Source of the DNA: Oceanobacillus sp. Castelsardo
GTDB lineage: Bacteria > Bacillota > Bacilli > Bacillales > Amphibacillaceae
Reading direction: 5' to 3'
DNA length: 64,000 nt
Assembly: GCF_001659985.1 (NCBI RefSeq)
Contig: NZ_LYCS01000001.1
Coordinates: 372,001 to 436,000 of the forward strand
Part shown: piece after piece, positions 47,300 through 55,483 of the stretch
Layout: each line of letters begins with the position of its first letter
Position numbering within the stretch: the first letter of the stretch is position 1
Position numbers and translations under genes: made by a program
Notes under the pieces: model-generated
The model's input: the letters and a program-made list of their open reading frames with translations, nothing else
Told to the model about the DNA's origin: nothing
Database searches by the model: none

Positions 47300-47728
47300 T
47301 CAAACTTTTTGATCATTTGCAATGGTTAGTATAGTAGTCATTACAGATCCAACTACTGTAAAATAAACCCCTAAATCAAAAAGCATTGCTGTTGCTAATT
47401 CTACTTCCCCAAAAATCGGAAAATAAAAGTATCCAAATGTATGTGTTAAAAATGGTACATTAAAAAGAAATGATCCGGCTCCAGTAGCAAGTGCAGTAGC
47501 TAATCCAATAGGAATTAGAATTCTGAAATTAATTGGAAGCATTTTATCTACTGACTCAATACCATATGCCATATAAAGTAACAATACAGCTCCCGACGTC
47601 ATTAATCCACCAACAAATCCACCGCCTGGTGAGTTATGACCAGCAAAAAACAGATAAATGGCAAACCCTAATAACAAAAACGCAATTAAAGTCGTCGTTG
47701 TACGTAATATTAAATTATTTTGTTGCAT
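47300..47728 (-). CDS. mrpB: orphan MrpB/MnhB-type Na+/H+ antiporter subunit
   Basis: A 142-residue membrane protein with about four spans and the MnhB signature FAGHNSPGGGFVGGLMTSGAVLLLY and later ELATAMLFDLGVYFTVVGSVMT. Mrp antiporters normally need seven subunits encoded together; no other mrp gene is in the window. It sits between ccdA and ccdC, where B. subtilis has yneI (a CheY-like protein). AGAGGTG precedes the ATG. It could complement an mrp operon elsewhere, or have a separate job. Confidence 0.88.
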   Translation of the reverse strand: MQQNNLILRTTTTLIAFLLLGFAIYLFFAGHNSPGGGFVGGLMTSGAVLLLYMAYGIESVDKMLPINFRILIPIGLATALATGAGSFLFNVPFLTHTFGYFYFPIFGEVELATAMLFDLGVYFTVVGSVMTTILTIANDQKV

Positions 47729-47831
47729 CTTACACCTCTTCTAAAACGTATTCAAAATTAATAGAACCATTTAGTGGAGTATAGTTACATCTAATACAGA
47801 TGTGATAAATTATACCACGTGTTATTAACCT

Positions 47832-48536
47832 TTAAAACCCCGAAAAGCCAAAGAATCCGGCTAAAAATGCTGTAAATTTCGTCATCCAGTCAAAAAATAG
47901 CGCAATACCAATAACTATCATAACATAACCACCAATTTTAATTAATCGTTGACTATGCTTTTTAATCCAATTAAGTTTCCCAATAAAATAAGATAAAAAC
48001 AGAAATGGAATAGAAAAACCTAATATGTAAGCTACCATCATAATTAATCCAATATTAGGATTTGTTGCAGCAAGTGAAAGGACAATTGCTAATATCGGAC
48101 CAGTACAAGGTGTCCAACCTAATGAAAACGCCATCCCTATAATGAATGATCCAAAAAATCCAGTCGGACGATTTTTAAAAGTTATTTTTTTATCTTGCAT
48201 TAAAAATTTAAAATTTAAAACTCCTACAATTACTAACCCGAAAAAGATGATTAAAATAGCACCTATTTGTCTAATGATATTCTGATACGTTAAAAGAAAA
48301 TCAGAAATAAAGCTTGAGGTAAAACCAATCATAATAAAAATACTGGAAAAACCAAGTAAGAAAAAGACTGTATGAATAAATGCCTTCTTGTTTAATTTTT
48401 TATTTTCATCATTAATTTCACTTACACTCATTCCGGTAATATACGATAAAAACACAGGAAATAAGGGTAAGACACATGGTGAAATAAACGAAAGGAACCC
48501 TGCGCCAAAAGCAAGGAAAACATTAATTTCTGACAT
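47832..48536 (-). CDS. ccdA: cytochrome c biogenesis protein CcdA
   Basis: A 234-residue membrane protein with six spans that passes electrons from cytoplasmic thioredoxin to extracytoplasmic thiol-disulfide proteins. The two catalytic cysteines are visible in SFISPCVLPLFPVFLSY and LGWTPCTGPILA. AAAGGAGG precedes the ATG. It serves cytochrome c maturation and spore envelope redox (StoA) in Bacillus. Confidence 0.94.
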   Translation of the reverse strand: MSEINVFLAFGAGFLSFISPCVLPLFPVFLSYITGMSVSEINDENKKLNKKAFIHTVFFLLGFSSIFIMIGFTSSFISDFLLTYQNIIRQIGAILIIFFGLVIVGVLNFKFLMQDKKITFKNRPTGFFGSFIIGMAFSLGWTPCTGPILAIVLSLAATNPNIGLIMMVAYILGFSIPFLFLSYFIGKLNWIKKHSQRLIKIGGYVMIVIGIALFFDWMTKFTAFLAGFFGFSGF

Positions 48537-48650
48537 GGAAAAATCCTCCTTTATATTATTTTATCAAATTGTCCCTATACCTGGGCAGACAATTATGACA
48601 AAACAAGGAAATATACATTCGAATGGCATTCACTAACGATATATACATAT

Positions 48651-48698
48651 TAAAAACCACCCTTTCTAGTTAGCTAAAAAGAAAGAGTGGTTTTCTTA
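48651..48698. terminator. intrinsic terminator after yneF
   Basis: AAAACCAC-CTTTC pairs with GAAAG-GTGGTTTT, with a T run on the minus strand. It separates yneF from ccdA. Confidence 0.8.
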
Positions 48699-48773
48699 GA
48701 AATTAACCAAATAAATCTAAAAGTGTTAAGATCGTTGACACCTAAAAACATCATCAAATCTAAAAATTATTAA

Positions 48774-48998
48774 TTAATTCTTATCCATTTGATTGTTCAT
48801 TGCACGCATCATTTGATTAATTTTCTTCTGTGATGGCTTTTGACCCATCTGCATCATTAAGGTACGAAGCATTTGCTCATTAATCGGAGGATTCTTTTTC
48901 AAGTAATCCATCATATATTTCCTTGCAAGGAAAAAACCAAGAGCAACACCAGCTATTAACGCTGCTATAGCAATTAGTACGACCCATATAGTAGCCAT
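48774..48998 (-). CDS. yneF: UPF0154 membrane protein YneF
   Basis: A 74-residue protein with one N-terminal membrane span and a conserved tail ([33 protein letters not shown]). This is the UPF0154/YneF family of unknown function, always near tkt in Bacillaceae. GAAGGAGG precedes the ATG. Confidence 0.92.
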   Translation of the reverse strand: MATIWVVLIAIAALIAGVALGFFLARKYMMDYLKKNPPINEQMLRTLMMQMGQKPSQKKINQMMRAMNNQMDKN

Positions 48999-49042
48999 GA
49001 TAAGTTTCCTCCTTCGTGTTGTCTCTTATACAGTATATTAAA

Positions 49043-49501
49043 TCAACGACAAGAATACAATACTTGATTCCTATCAATATTTCTAGGAAATTTTATAGGA
49101 GAAATCCAACCGTAATTTTGATCACGATGTCCGACAACAAAAAAAAGTGGGTGGATTAGTCGTAATACTGGGAATAAAAATTCTTCTGCATCTTGAAGTG
49201 ATCTACTTCGAAAGTTTAATTGTTTTTTATCAATATGTAAAGAAATAAAGTGTCCATTATCATATATTTCGCTAGTAGAACCATTTTGCTTAATTTGAAC
49301 ATCATCTTTCAAGTTATATTTTAATATAGAAATAATGGTATCTTTTTCAATATTTTTAGTAATATATAAAAATTGCTTTCTTAAATCTATACGATTTTTA
49401 TTGTGATGATATTCTTCAAAGAAGCGGTACAATATATCACTTTTATGGAAATAGTGGTTTGCTATTTCTTGTTTAATCCAATAAATAGAGTAATCATACA
49501 T
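49043..49501 (-). CDS. sirA: sporulation inhibitor of replication SirA
   Basis: A 152-residue protein with SirA (YneE) features: the start YDYSIYWIKQEIANHYFHKSD and the later LIHPLFFVVGHRDQNYGWISPIKF. In B. subtilis SirA binds the initiator DnaA in cells entering sporulation and blocks a new replication round. Expression there is under Spo0A; no Spo0A box was located here. AAGGGAGG precedes the ATG. It is next to tkt as in B. subtilis. Confidence 0.9.
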   Translation of the reverse strand: MYDYSIYWIKQEIANHYFHKSDILYRFFEEYHHNKNRIDLRKQFLYITKNIEKDTIISILKYNLKDDVQIKQNGSTSEIYDNGHFISLHIDKKQLNFRSRSLQDAEEFLFPVLRLIHPLFFVVGHRDQNYGWISPIKFPRNIDRNQVLYSCR

Positions 49502-49675
49502 CTTAATGCCTCCCTTTCACTCCATTATACGAATCAAGCGATAAGAATTGTGTCACATTAAGATGCAAACTATCACTAGTTTTGTCGAGAGGCGAATTTA
49601 TTGAGGAATACTTTATTTACGAGGATTGACCATGCAATACTTATTTAAATAAAACTAGATTGGCATGGGTAGTTT

Positions 49676-49716
49676 TAAAAGAGACGGTTCTTATCCTTAA
49701 GAACCATCTCCTTATA
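49676..49716 (-). terminator. intrinsic terminator of tkt
   Basis: GAGACGGTTCTT and AAGAACCATCTC (49681-49710) pair with one G-U and are followed on the minus strand by TTTT. Confidence 0.82.
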
Positions 49717-51714
49717 TTATTTGACAAGTGCTTCTACTTGTTTCACCACATTTTCAACTGTAAACCCATACTCTTCAATCACTTTTTCTCCGGGTGCTGA
49801 GGCGCCAAATTTATCAATAGCTAACACAATACCATGATCTCCAGCATATTTATGCCAACCTAACGAAGATGCCATTTCAATAGAAATACGATTTTTTACT
49901 TGTGGAGGAATCACTTTATTTTTATAAGCTTCATCTTGTTCATTAAATCGGTCCCATGATGGCATGCTTACAACACAGACATCAATACCTTTTCCTTGAA
50001 GAGTTTTTTGAGCTTCAACAGCAAGCGAGACTTCTGAACCAGTTGCAAGAAGTAGCGCATCTGGAGTTTCTTTTTCAGCTTTACTTACAATATAAGCTCC
50101 TTTTTTCACACCGTCATATGCGGCTTCTTTCGTACCATCCAATGTAGGCAAATTTTGTCTTGTAAGCACAAGTGCTGTTGGTCTGTCAGTTGATTCAAGT
50201 GCTATACGCCATGCCGCTTGCACTTCATTTCCATCAGCGGGTCTTATAACAGATAATCCTGGCATTGCTCTCAAGGCTGCTAATTGCTCAATTGGTTCAT
50301 GTGTTGGTCCATCCTCTCCAACTGCAATGGAATCATGAGTAAATACATAAGTAACAGGCGTATTCATGATGGACGCGAGACGAATAGAAGGCCTTAAGTA
50401 ATCACTGAATACGAAGAAAGTACCACCATATACTTTTAAACCACCGTGCAAAGCCATTCCATTTAAGGCAGCCCCCATAGCATGTTCACGTACTCCGAAC
50501 CAAATATTTCTTCCAGCGTAGTTATCTCTTGAGAAATCTTCTTCATCATTCATGTATGTTTTATTTGAACCTGCTAAATCCGCACTTCCACCAAAAAAGC
50601 TAGGAACAGATTTTGAGATAGCATTTAAAACTTCCCCTGATGATGCGCGAGAAGCAAGGGAAGAACCCGTTTCATATACAGGGAGATTCCTTTCCCATCC
50701 ATCTGGCAATTTATCATTTATAGCTAATTCTAACTCCTTAGCTAATTCAGGATATTTTTCTTTATACGAACTTAATAATTCATTCCATTCCGCCTCTTTA
50801 TTTGAGCCATTTTTAACAATCTTCTCATAAAAATCAGCATAAACTTCGTCAGGCACATGAAAATCATCATGGGCCCATTCGTAAAATTCTTTTGTTAATT
50901 TAACCTCATCCACTCCAAGAGGAGCTCCATGAGAAGCGGCTGATGCCGATTTATTAGGTGACCCGTATCCAATTACAGTTCTTATCTCAATAAGAGTAGG
51001 TTGTTCTGTATTTGCTTGAGCTTCTTTTATTGCATTTCGAATTTCTTCAATGTCATTTCCATCTTCCACTCGAAGAACTTGCCAGCCGTAAGCTTTAAAA
51101 CGTTGCTCCGTGTTATCAGAGAATGATTTATGTAAATCACCATCTAATGAGATATCATTGGAATCATAAAGTGCTATCAGTTTCCCTAATTTAAGATGTC
51201 CAGCTAATGAGGCAGCTTCATGGGAAATGCCTTCCATTAAATCCCCATCACTAATAAGTGCATAAGTATAATGATCCACAATGGAAATGTCTGCCTGATT
51301 AAACTTACTAGCTAAATGCGCTTCTGCCATCGCCATACCTACAGACATTGCAATACCTTGGCCTAAAGGTCCTGTTGTTGCTTCTACTCCGTCTGTATGA
51401 TGAACTTCAGGGTGCCCGGGTGTTTTTGAATCCCATTGGCGAAATTCTTTTAGATCTTCTATAGTAACCTCATAGCCAGATAAATGAAGCATACTATATA
51501 AAAGCATGGAACCGTGACCCGCTGACAAAACAAAACGATCACGATTAAACCATTTTGAATTCTTTGGATTATGATTCATAAAATCTGTCCATAGTGTATA
51601 CGCCATTGGAGCTGCTCCCATAGGTAAACCAGGGTGCCCAGAATTAGCCTTTTCTATTGCATCAATTGATAATGTACGAATCGTGTTAATTGACAAGTTT
51701 TCCACGTTTGACAA
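49717..51714 (-). CDS. tkt: transketolase
   Basis: A 665-residue thiamine-diphosphate enzyme of the pentose phosphate pathway, moving two-carbon units between sugar phosphates. It shows the cofactor motif [17 protein letters not shown] segment ([13 protein letters not shown]), the substrate histidines in [13 protein letters not shown] and [14 protein letters not shown], and the [15 protein letters not shown] transketolase segment. The start is TTG after AAAGGAG. It is monocistronic between sirA and ynzC. Confidence 0.96.
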   Translation of the reverse strand: MSNVENLSINTIRTLSIDAIEKANSGHPGLPMGAAPMAYTLWTDFMNHNPKNSKWFNRDRFVLSAGHGSMLLYSMLHLSGYEVTIEDLKEFRQWDSKTPGHPEVHHTDGVEATTGPLGQGIAMSVGMAMAEAHLASKFNQADISIVDHYTYALISDGDLMEGISHEAASLAGHLKLGKLIALYDSNDISLDGDLHKSFSDNTEQRFKAYGWQVLRVEDGNDIEEIRNAIKEAQANTEQPTLIEIRTVIGYGSPNKSASAASHGAPLGVDEVKLTKEFYEWAHDDFHVPDEVYADFYEKIVKNGSNKEAEWNELLSSYKEKYPELAKELELAINDKLPDGWERNLPVYETGSSLASRASSGEVLNAISKSVPSFFGGSADLAGSNKTYMNDEEDFSRDNYAGRNIWFGVREHAMGAALNGMALHGGLKVYGGTFFVFSDYLRPSIRLASIMNTPVTYVFTHDSIAVGEDGPTHEPIEQLAALRAMPGLSVIRPADGNEVQAAWRIALESTDRPTALVLTRQNLPTLDGTKEAAYDGVKKGAYIVSKAEKETPDALLLATGSEVSLAVEAQKTLQGKGIDVCVVSMPSWDRFNEQDEAYKNKVIPPQVKNRISIEMASSLGWHKYAGDHGIVLAIDKFGASAPGEKVIEEYGFTVENVVKQVEALVK

Positions 51715-51830
51715 AATAGTTAACTCCTTTCACTCATGAATAAGTCTTCAGCATATTCCACATTAGTATGTCACAAGCGAAGTTAGTTTATTTCTCAAAC
51801 AAAAAAATTCTTAGTAACACTATCGAATTA

Positions 51831-52064
51831 TTAATTTTTTCTATTTCTCTCTTGTAATTCTCTAACTCTCTTTGGAGTTACATCGTTTCCTCTAGGATCG
51901 ATTACAGTCATTGATTTCATATGATTTTTAAAAGAGCTTCTGACGTTTTTTAAATAATCTTCACGTAATTCCTTTTGTTCTTTTACTTCTTCCTCAGTCA
52001 GTCCTACACTCTTTGATTTTCTAGCTAATTCATTGATACGATTTAATTTTTCTTTTGAAAGCAT
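51831..52064 (-). CDS. ynzC: DUF896 protein YnzC
   Basis: A 77-residue helical protein of the UPF0291/DUF896 family: INELARKSKSVGLTEEEVKE and the conserved C-terminal IDPRGNDVTPKRVRELQE. B. subtilis YnzC is in the SOS-induced yneA-yneB-ynzC operon. Its function is not established. Here it is about 98 bases after yneB, so SOS cotranscription is plausible. Confidence 0.92.
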   Translation of the reverse strand: MLSKEKLNRINELARKSKSVGLTEEEVKEQKELREDYLKNVRSSFKNHMKSMTVIDPRGNDVTPKRVRELQERNRKN

Positions 52065-52162
52065 ATAAAATGTTTTCCCTTCTATTTAAATAAAGACAAG
52101 AGCCTTTTTTAACAATCTTTTTAAGTTCTTGCCATAAATCTTACTATTCCATATTAACATAT

Positions 52163-52807
<645 letters not shown>

Positions 52808-52815
52808 CTACCTAC

Positions 52816-52911
52816 CTAAGCACTAATTATAATAGAAACATATACAAATCCTAACGTTAATCCAAATGAAACTAAATAAAAAAGATCCGTTTTCGTAATA
52901 TTTCCAAACAT
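52816..52911 (-). CDS. 31-residue membrane peptide in the yneA position
   Basis: ATG at 52911 after GGAGG starts a frame coding for 31 residues: a short MFGNITKTDLFY head, then one hydrophobic segment (LVSFGLTLGFVYVSIIIS) and a stop. It lies between lexA and yneB, the place of yneA, whose product is the SOS cell-division inhibitor with one membrane span and a LysM domain. Only a span is left here; no LysM part follows. It may be a minimal functional YneA, since the transmembrane part matters for B. subtilis YneA, or an unrelated peptide. LexA boxes upstream suggest SOS control. Confidence 0.65.
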   Translation of the reverse strand: MFGNITKTDLFYLVSFGLTLGFVYVSIIISA

Positions 52912-52934
52912 AAAATGTCCTCCTATCCAATAAC

Positions 52935-52948
52935 AGAACCTTTGTTCG
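52935..52948. promoter_or_regulatory. LexA (SOS) box, yneA side
   Basis: AGAAC-CTTT-GTTCG differs from the CGAAC-N4-GTTCG consensus by one base. It lies just upstream of the yneA-position gene. Confidence 0.78.
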
Positions 52949-52969
52949 TTTGTTAAATCCATTATCACA

Positions 52970-52983
52970 CGAACGTATGGTCT
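52970..52983. promoter_or_regulatory. weak LexA half-site
   Basis: CGAAC-GTAT-GGTCT keeps one perfect half. Three boxes in this intergenic region is also the B. subtilis arrangement. Confidence 0.4.
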
Positions 52984-52997
52984 TGTCAACTATTATT

Positions 52998-53011
52998 CGA
53001 ACGAGTGTTTG
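52998..53011. promoter_or_regulatory. LexA (SOS) box, lexA side
   Basis: CGAAC-GAGT-GTTTG matches the consensus at nine of ten positions and overlaps the likely lexA promoter, so LexA should repress itself. Confidence 0.82.
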
Positions 53012-53073
53012 CTTAAATTAGATAATAATGGTAAACTATCAATATTAAATGTTATGTGCGAGGTGAGTAATAG

Positions 53074-53697
53074 ATGACAAAACTTTCTAATAGACAACAA
53101 ATGATACTCGATTTTATAAAAGAAGAAGTAAACACAAAAGGTTATCCACCTTCCGTTCGGGAAATAGCTTTAGCGGTAGGACTTGCATCTAGTTCGACAG
53201 TTCACGGTCATTTAGAAAGGTTAGAGAACAAGGGGTATATTAGAAGAGACCCTACTAAACCTAGAGCAATTGAAATTTTAGATCAATCAGAAGAAAGTAA
53301 TATTCCAAAAGATGAAGCTCGTTATGCACCTGTCATAGGGAAAGTAACAGCAGGGGTACCAATTACAGCTGTTGAAAATATAGAAGAATATATTCCACTT
53401 CCATCCTCAACTACAAGTCCTGATGATAATTTATTTGTCCTTATTATTGATGGAGAAAGTATGATAGAGGCTGGTATTCTAGACAAGGATATGGTTATTG
53501 TTAAACAACAAAGTACCGCTAATAATGGGGATATTGTTGTCGCAATGACGGAGGAAAATGAAGCAACCGTAAAACGATTCTTTAAAGAAAAAGACCATAT
53601 CCGATTACAACCTGAAAATGCAACGATGGAACCTTTACTGTATAAAAATGTAAGTATACTAGGAAAGGTTATCGGCCTATATCGACACGTACACTAA
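53074..53697 (+). CDS. lexA: SOS repressor LexA
   Basis: A 207-residue repressor/self-cleaving protease. The winged helix-turn-helix covers residues 1-65 ([22 protein letters not shown]), the cleavage bond is Ala93-Gly94, and the catalytic dyad is Ser129 (DGESM) and Lys167 (ATVKRF). It is divergent from the yneA-yneB-ynzC genes, as in B. subtilis, with LexA boxes between. It probably also controls the WYL/YolD operon of the neighbouring element. Confidence 0.96.
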   Translation: MTKLSNRQQMILDFIKEEVNTKGYPPSVREIALAVGLASSSTVHGHLERLENKGYIRRDPTKPRAIEILDQSEESNIPKDEARYAPVIGKVTAGVPITAVENIEEYIPLPSSTTSPDDNLFVLIIDGESMIEAGILDKDMVIVKQQSTANNGDIVVAMTEENEATVKRFFKEKDHIRLQPENATMEPLLYKNVSILGKVIGLYRHVH

Positions 53698-53733
53698 GAC
53701 TCCAATAATATAAATTTAGAAACTAAATTAAGA

Positions 53734-53770
53734 TTAAAAAAGAGAATCGACGGCGGATTCTCTTTTTTAA
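53734..53770 (+). terminator. intrinsic terminator of lexA
   Basis: AAAAAAGAGAATC (53736-53748) pairs with GATTCTCTTTTTT (53756-53768), loop of seven, T run within the right arm. Confidence 0.88.
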
Positions 53771-53775
53771 TCTTA

Positions 53776-53826
53776 TTAATATATAGACATATATTGTTCC
53801 CTTTCCCAAGGATGCACTTGAAGTCG
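53776..53826 (-). pseudogene. glnA: 3'-terminal fragment of glnA; attachment site (att) of the integrated element
   Basis: On the minus strand a frame ending at TAA (53776) reads RLQVHPWEREQYMSIY, the C-terminal tail of Bacillus glutamine synthetase. A stop lies two codons before the similarity begins, so nothing more of glnA is present. In B. subtilis glnA lies upstream of and convergent with the lexA region. A piece of exactly the gene's 3' end is the footprint left when an element integrates into the tail of glnA and rebuilds the full gene at its far end, which would be right of this window. This marks the element's left border. Confidence 0.85.
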
Positions 53827-53934
53827 AATTCTGTACTATGTTTTTTTAACTTTTCAAGACCTATCATAAACAACAGTAAAATTGTAAATTTCATTTTTGT
53901 TTATTTAATATTTTCATTTACTATCAAAAATAAT

Positions 53935-53961
53935 GGGGTGAATACGGGGTAAACTTGGGGT
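53935..53961. repeat. three GGGGT repeats with 11-base period (candidate integrase arm sites)
   Basis: GGGGT occurs at 53935, 53946 and 53957, exactly one helical turn apart, about 110 bases inside the glnA fragment. Repeats of this type flank phage att cores and bind the integrase arm domain; assignment here is inference. Confidence 0.55.
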
Positions 53962-53978
53962 GGAGTTTTATTTTGATA

Positions 53979-54164
53979 CTATAGTTGTAGTTTGCTATAT
54001 TTTTTCTTAGGCTCAACTACTTCAATTTTATTACTCTTTTGAATTTTTAATTCATACCCAAGTAAATTAATGTTTATCCCCTTTTTTACCATATTAACAG
54101 AGATACACAAAATATACCCGAAAAATAAACCTGATATTAATCCTAAAGCAAAATAATAATACAT
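53979..54164 (-). CDS. small single-span membrane protein, unknown
   Basis: A 61-residue protein with an N-terminal membrane segment (YYYFALGLISGLFFGYILCIS) and a basic tail. GGGAGG precedes the ATG at 54164. It resembles in size and layout the DUF3789-type proteins of mobile elements, but I cannot confirm a family. It is the first gene inside the element border and reads toward it. Confidence 0.55.
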   Translation of the reverse strand: MYYYFALGLISGLFFGYILCISVNMVKKGININLLGYELKIQKSNKIEVVEPKKKYSKLQL

Positions 54165-54257
54165 AACTTTTCCTCCCTTTTTAACGAATTTAGTTCTATT
54201 TACGCCCACGCCCTCATAAACTGTGTAGTGTAGGCAAACAGTTTTTATAGCACCTCT

Positions 54258-54288
54258 ATACCCTTCCGACATGAAGGGCTTTTTTATT
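54258..54288 (+). terminator. terminator-like hairpin in the element's left intergenic region
   Basis: CCCTTC-CGACAT-GAAGGG followed by CTTTTTTATT on the plus strand. No plus-strand gene precedes it, so it could end a short untranslated RNA. Confidence 0.6.
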
Positions 54289-54367
54289 GCAAAATTAGAT
54301 GTAATTAGATGATATGTTATGCAGGATTGCACAGCATTTAAGCGAATTTACATATTGAGGTGATAAT

Positions 54368-54550
54368 ATGGAATGCCGATTAAAAGAATTATTAGACGGA
54401 CGGACAATCGCATGGCTTTCCGATAAAACTGGAGTACATAGAAATACAATTACTTCTTATATAAGAGGTACGGCGCCGCAATTGGATAAAGCTTATTTAA
54501 TTGCAGACGCATTAAATAAATCCGTATATGATATATGGCCTCCGAATTAG
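54368..54550 (+). CDS. short Cro/C1-type (XRE) helix-turn-helix regulator
   Basis: A 60-residue DNA-binding protein consisting of little more than a helix-turn-helix: IAWLSDKTGVHRNTITSYIRG, then YLIADALNKSVYDIWPP. Such mini-regulators are typical of phages and conjugative elements. TTGAGGTG precedes the ATG. It is the first gene of a plus-strand run leading to the ATPase and may control it, perhaps through the 16-base repeats described below. Confidence 0.85.
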   Translation: MECRLKELLDGRTIAWLSDKTGVHRNTITSYIRGTAPQLDKAYLIADALNKSVYDIWPPN

Positions 54551-54572
54551 GATGCCTATTTTTTTATCATTT

Positions 54573-54601
54573 TTGACGAAATTTTGTGCATAAAATAAAA
54601 T
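54573..54601 (+). promoter_or_regulatory. promoter for the small-gene/ATPase run, overlapping a 16-base repeat
   Basis: TTGACG (54573-54578) and TAAAAT (54596-54601) are spaced by 17 bases. The spacer and -35 are covered by GACGAAATTTTGTGCA, which recurs at 54886-54901, so a regulator may bind here. Confidence 0.6.
54575..54590 (+). repeat. 16-base direct repeat, copy 1
   Basis: GACGAAATTTTGTGCA, identical to 54886-54901. Both copies precede genes on the same strand. Confidence 0.8.
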
Positions 54602-54644
54602 GTAATCCCATATCATTTAATAACATGACATGGGAGGTAATGAA

Positions 54645-54815
54645 ATGACAACGATGAAGAATAAGCCTATATCGTTTAATTTAGATAACCCCGGTGATAA
54701 AAAGCTATTTGAATTTGTTAAAGATATTAAGAATTTTTCTGGTTATGCAAAATCACTTATTTATAATGACTTAAAAAGAAAATCAGAAATTAAAGTGGAA
54801 GTTGGGAATAAGTAA
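54645..54815 (+). CDS. small protein, unknown (56 residues)
   Basis: A lysine-rich 56-residue protein whose pattern (short strand ISFNL, then two helices around KKLFEFVKDIKNFSGYAKSL) could be a ribbon-helix-helix DNA-binding fold, as often found in plasmid and element control genes. That is a guess from pattern. GGGAGG precedes the ATG. It lies downstream of a promoter overlapping the 16-base repeat. Confidence 0.55.
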   Translation: MTTMKNKPISFNLDNPGDKKLFEFVKDIKNFSGYAKSLIYNDLKRKSEIKVEVGNK

Positions 54816-54885
54816 TAAGAACTGCACCTACAGCGATAAGAACCCACGGTAACATCAGGTATCACCTCTCTTTTTTATTAATATG

Positions 54886-54901
54886 GACGAAATTTTGTGC
54901 A
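54886..54901 (+). repeat. 16-base direct repeat, copy 2
   Basis: Identical to the copy at 54575-54590; located 23 bases before the start of the two-span membrane protein gene, next to its ribosome binding site. Confidence 0.8.
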
Positions 54902-54923
54902 ATTATGCATAGGAGGGTTATAA

Positions 54924-55349
54924 ATGATTGTTAAATTAAATGGTAATTATTGGTTTGATACGAATGAAGGCCATTCGGATGAATTGGTTGTTGTTCAGCG
55001 ATCTAATAAACTAAAAAAGTTTGCTCTCACACTTTGGACTGCATCAGGAGTCTTTGCTTCTAATAAAGCTCACGCCGAAACAGAAAGCTTTTACGAAAGT
55101 ATGCGACCGTTGACTCATGTATTTCAAGATATTGCTTTAGGATTAGGTATTCTCTTTGCGTTGACTGGATTTATCTTATTAGGATTTAGAAGACGTTGGG
55201 GAGAAACAACGCTAAAAACCACTGGATTCGTAGTAGTTGGAGTATTTCTTGTTCCCAGCCTTCTAATGTTAGTGGCTATTGTAGGTACCTTATTAAACGA
55301 AGCATTAACAGATGCGTTTGAAAATGTAAGAACGGGAGTGAGTCAATAA
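54924..55349 (+). CDS. two-span membrane protein, possibly VirB2/TrbC-pilin-like
   Basis: A 141-residue protein with a charged N-terminus, a signal-like hydrophobic stretch ending in SNKAHAE (about residues 33-52), then two strong membrane segments (about 68-89 and 102-124) separated by the basic loop RRRWGETT. The layout resembles VirB2/TrbC pilins or other small type IV secretion membrane subunits, but identity is unproven. AGGAGGG precedes the ATG. It overlaps the next small gene by one base and heads toward the ATPase gene, so they form an operon. Confidence 0.55.
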   Translation: MIVKLNGNYWFDTNEGHSDELVVVQRSNKLKKFALTLWTASGVFASNKAHAETESFYESMRPLTHVFQDIALGLGILFALTGFILLGFRRRWGETTLKTTGFVVVGVFLVPSLLMLVAIVGTLLNEALTDAFENVRTGVSQ

Positions 55350-55483
55350 TGAGATTCTTTGCTGGACTAATTTTTGGTTTTATAGCCGGGACATTTTACG
55401 CCTTGTATCAGTCTGTAGAAGCTTCGGAAAGTAAACTAATTAATATAATGGAAAGTCTTAAAGCAATTATGGGGGTGTTTTAA
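55349..55483 (+). CDS. 44-residue single-span membrane protein
   Basis: The ATG overlaps the stop of the previous gene (TAATG), and the product is a membrane segment (FFAGLIFGFIAGTFYALY) followed by a short helix. The stop is directly followed by the TTG start of the ATPase, so the three genes are translationally linked. No family is recognised. Confidence 0.6.
   Translation: MRFFAGLIFGFIAGTFYALYQSVEASESKLINIMESLKAIMGVF

Noticed and set aside
53694-53894. 66-residue minus-strand frame over the element border
   Set aside because: It overlaps the glnA tail in the wrong frame, has no ribosome binding site and no recognisable pattern.
53979-54288. Type I toxin-antitoxin pair (small membrane protein with antisense RNA)
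   Set aside because: The 61-residue protein has a long basic tail unlike TxpA/BsrG toxins, and no antisense promoter overlapping its 3' end was identified.
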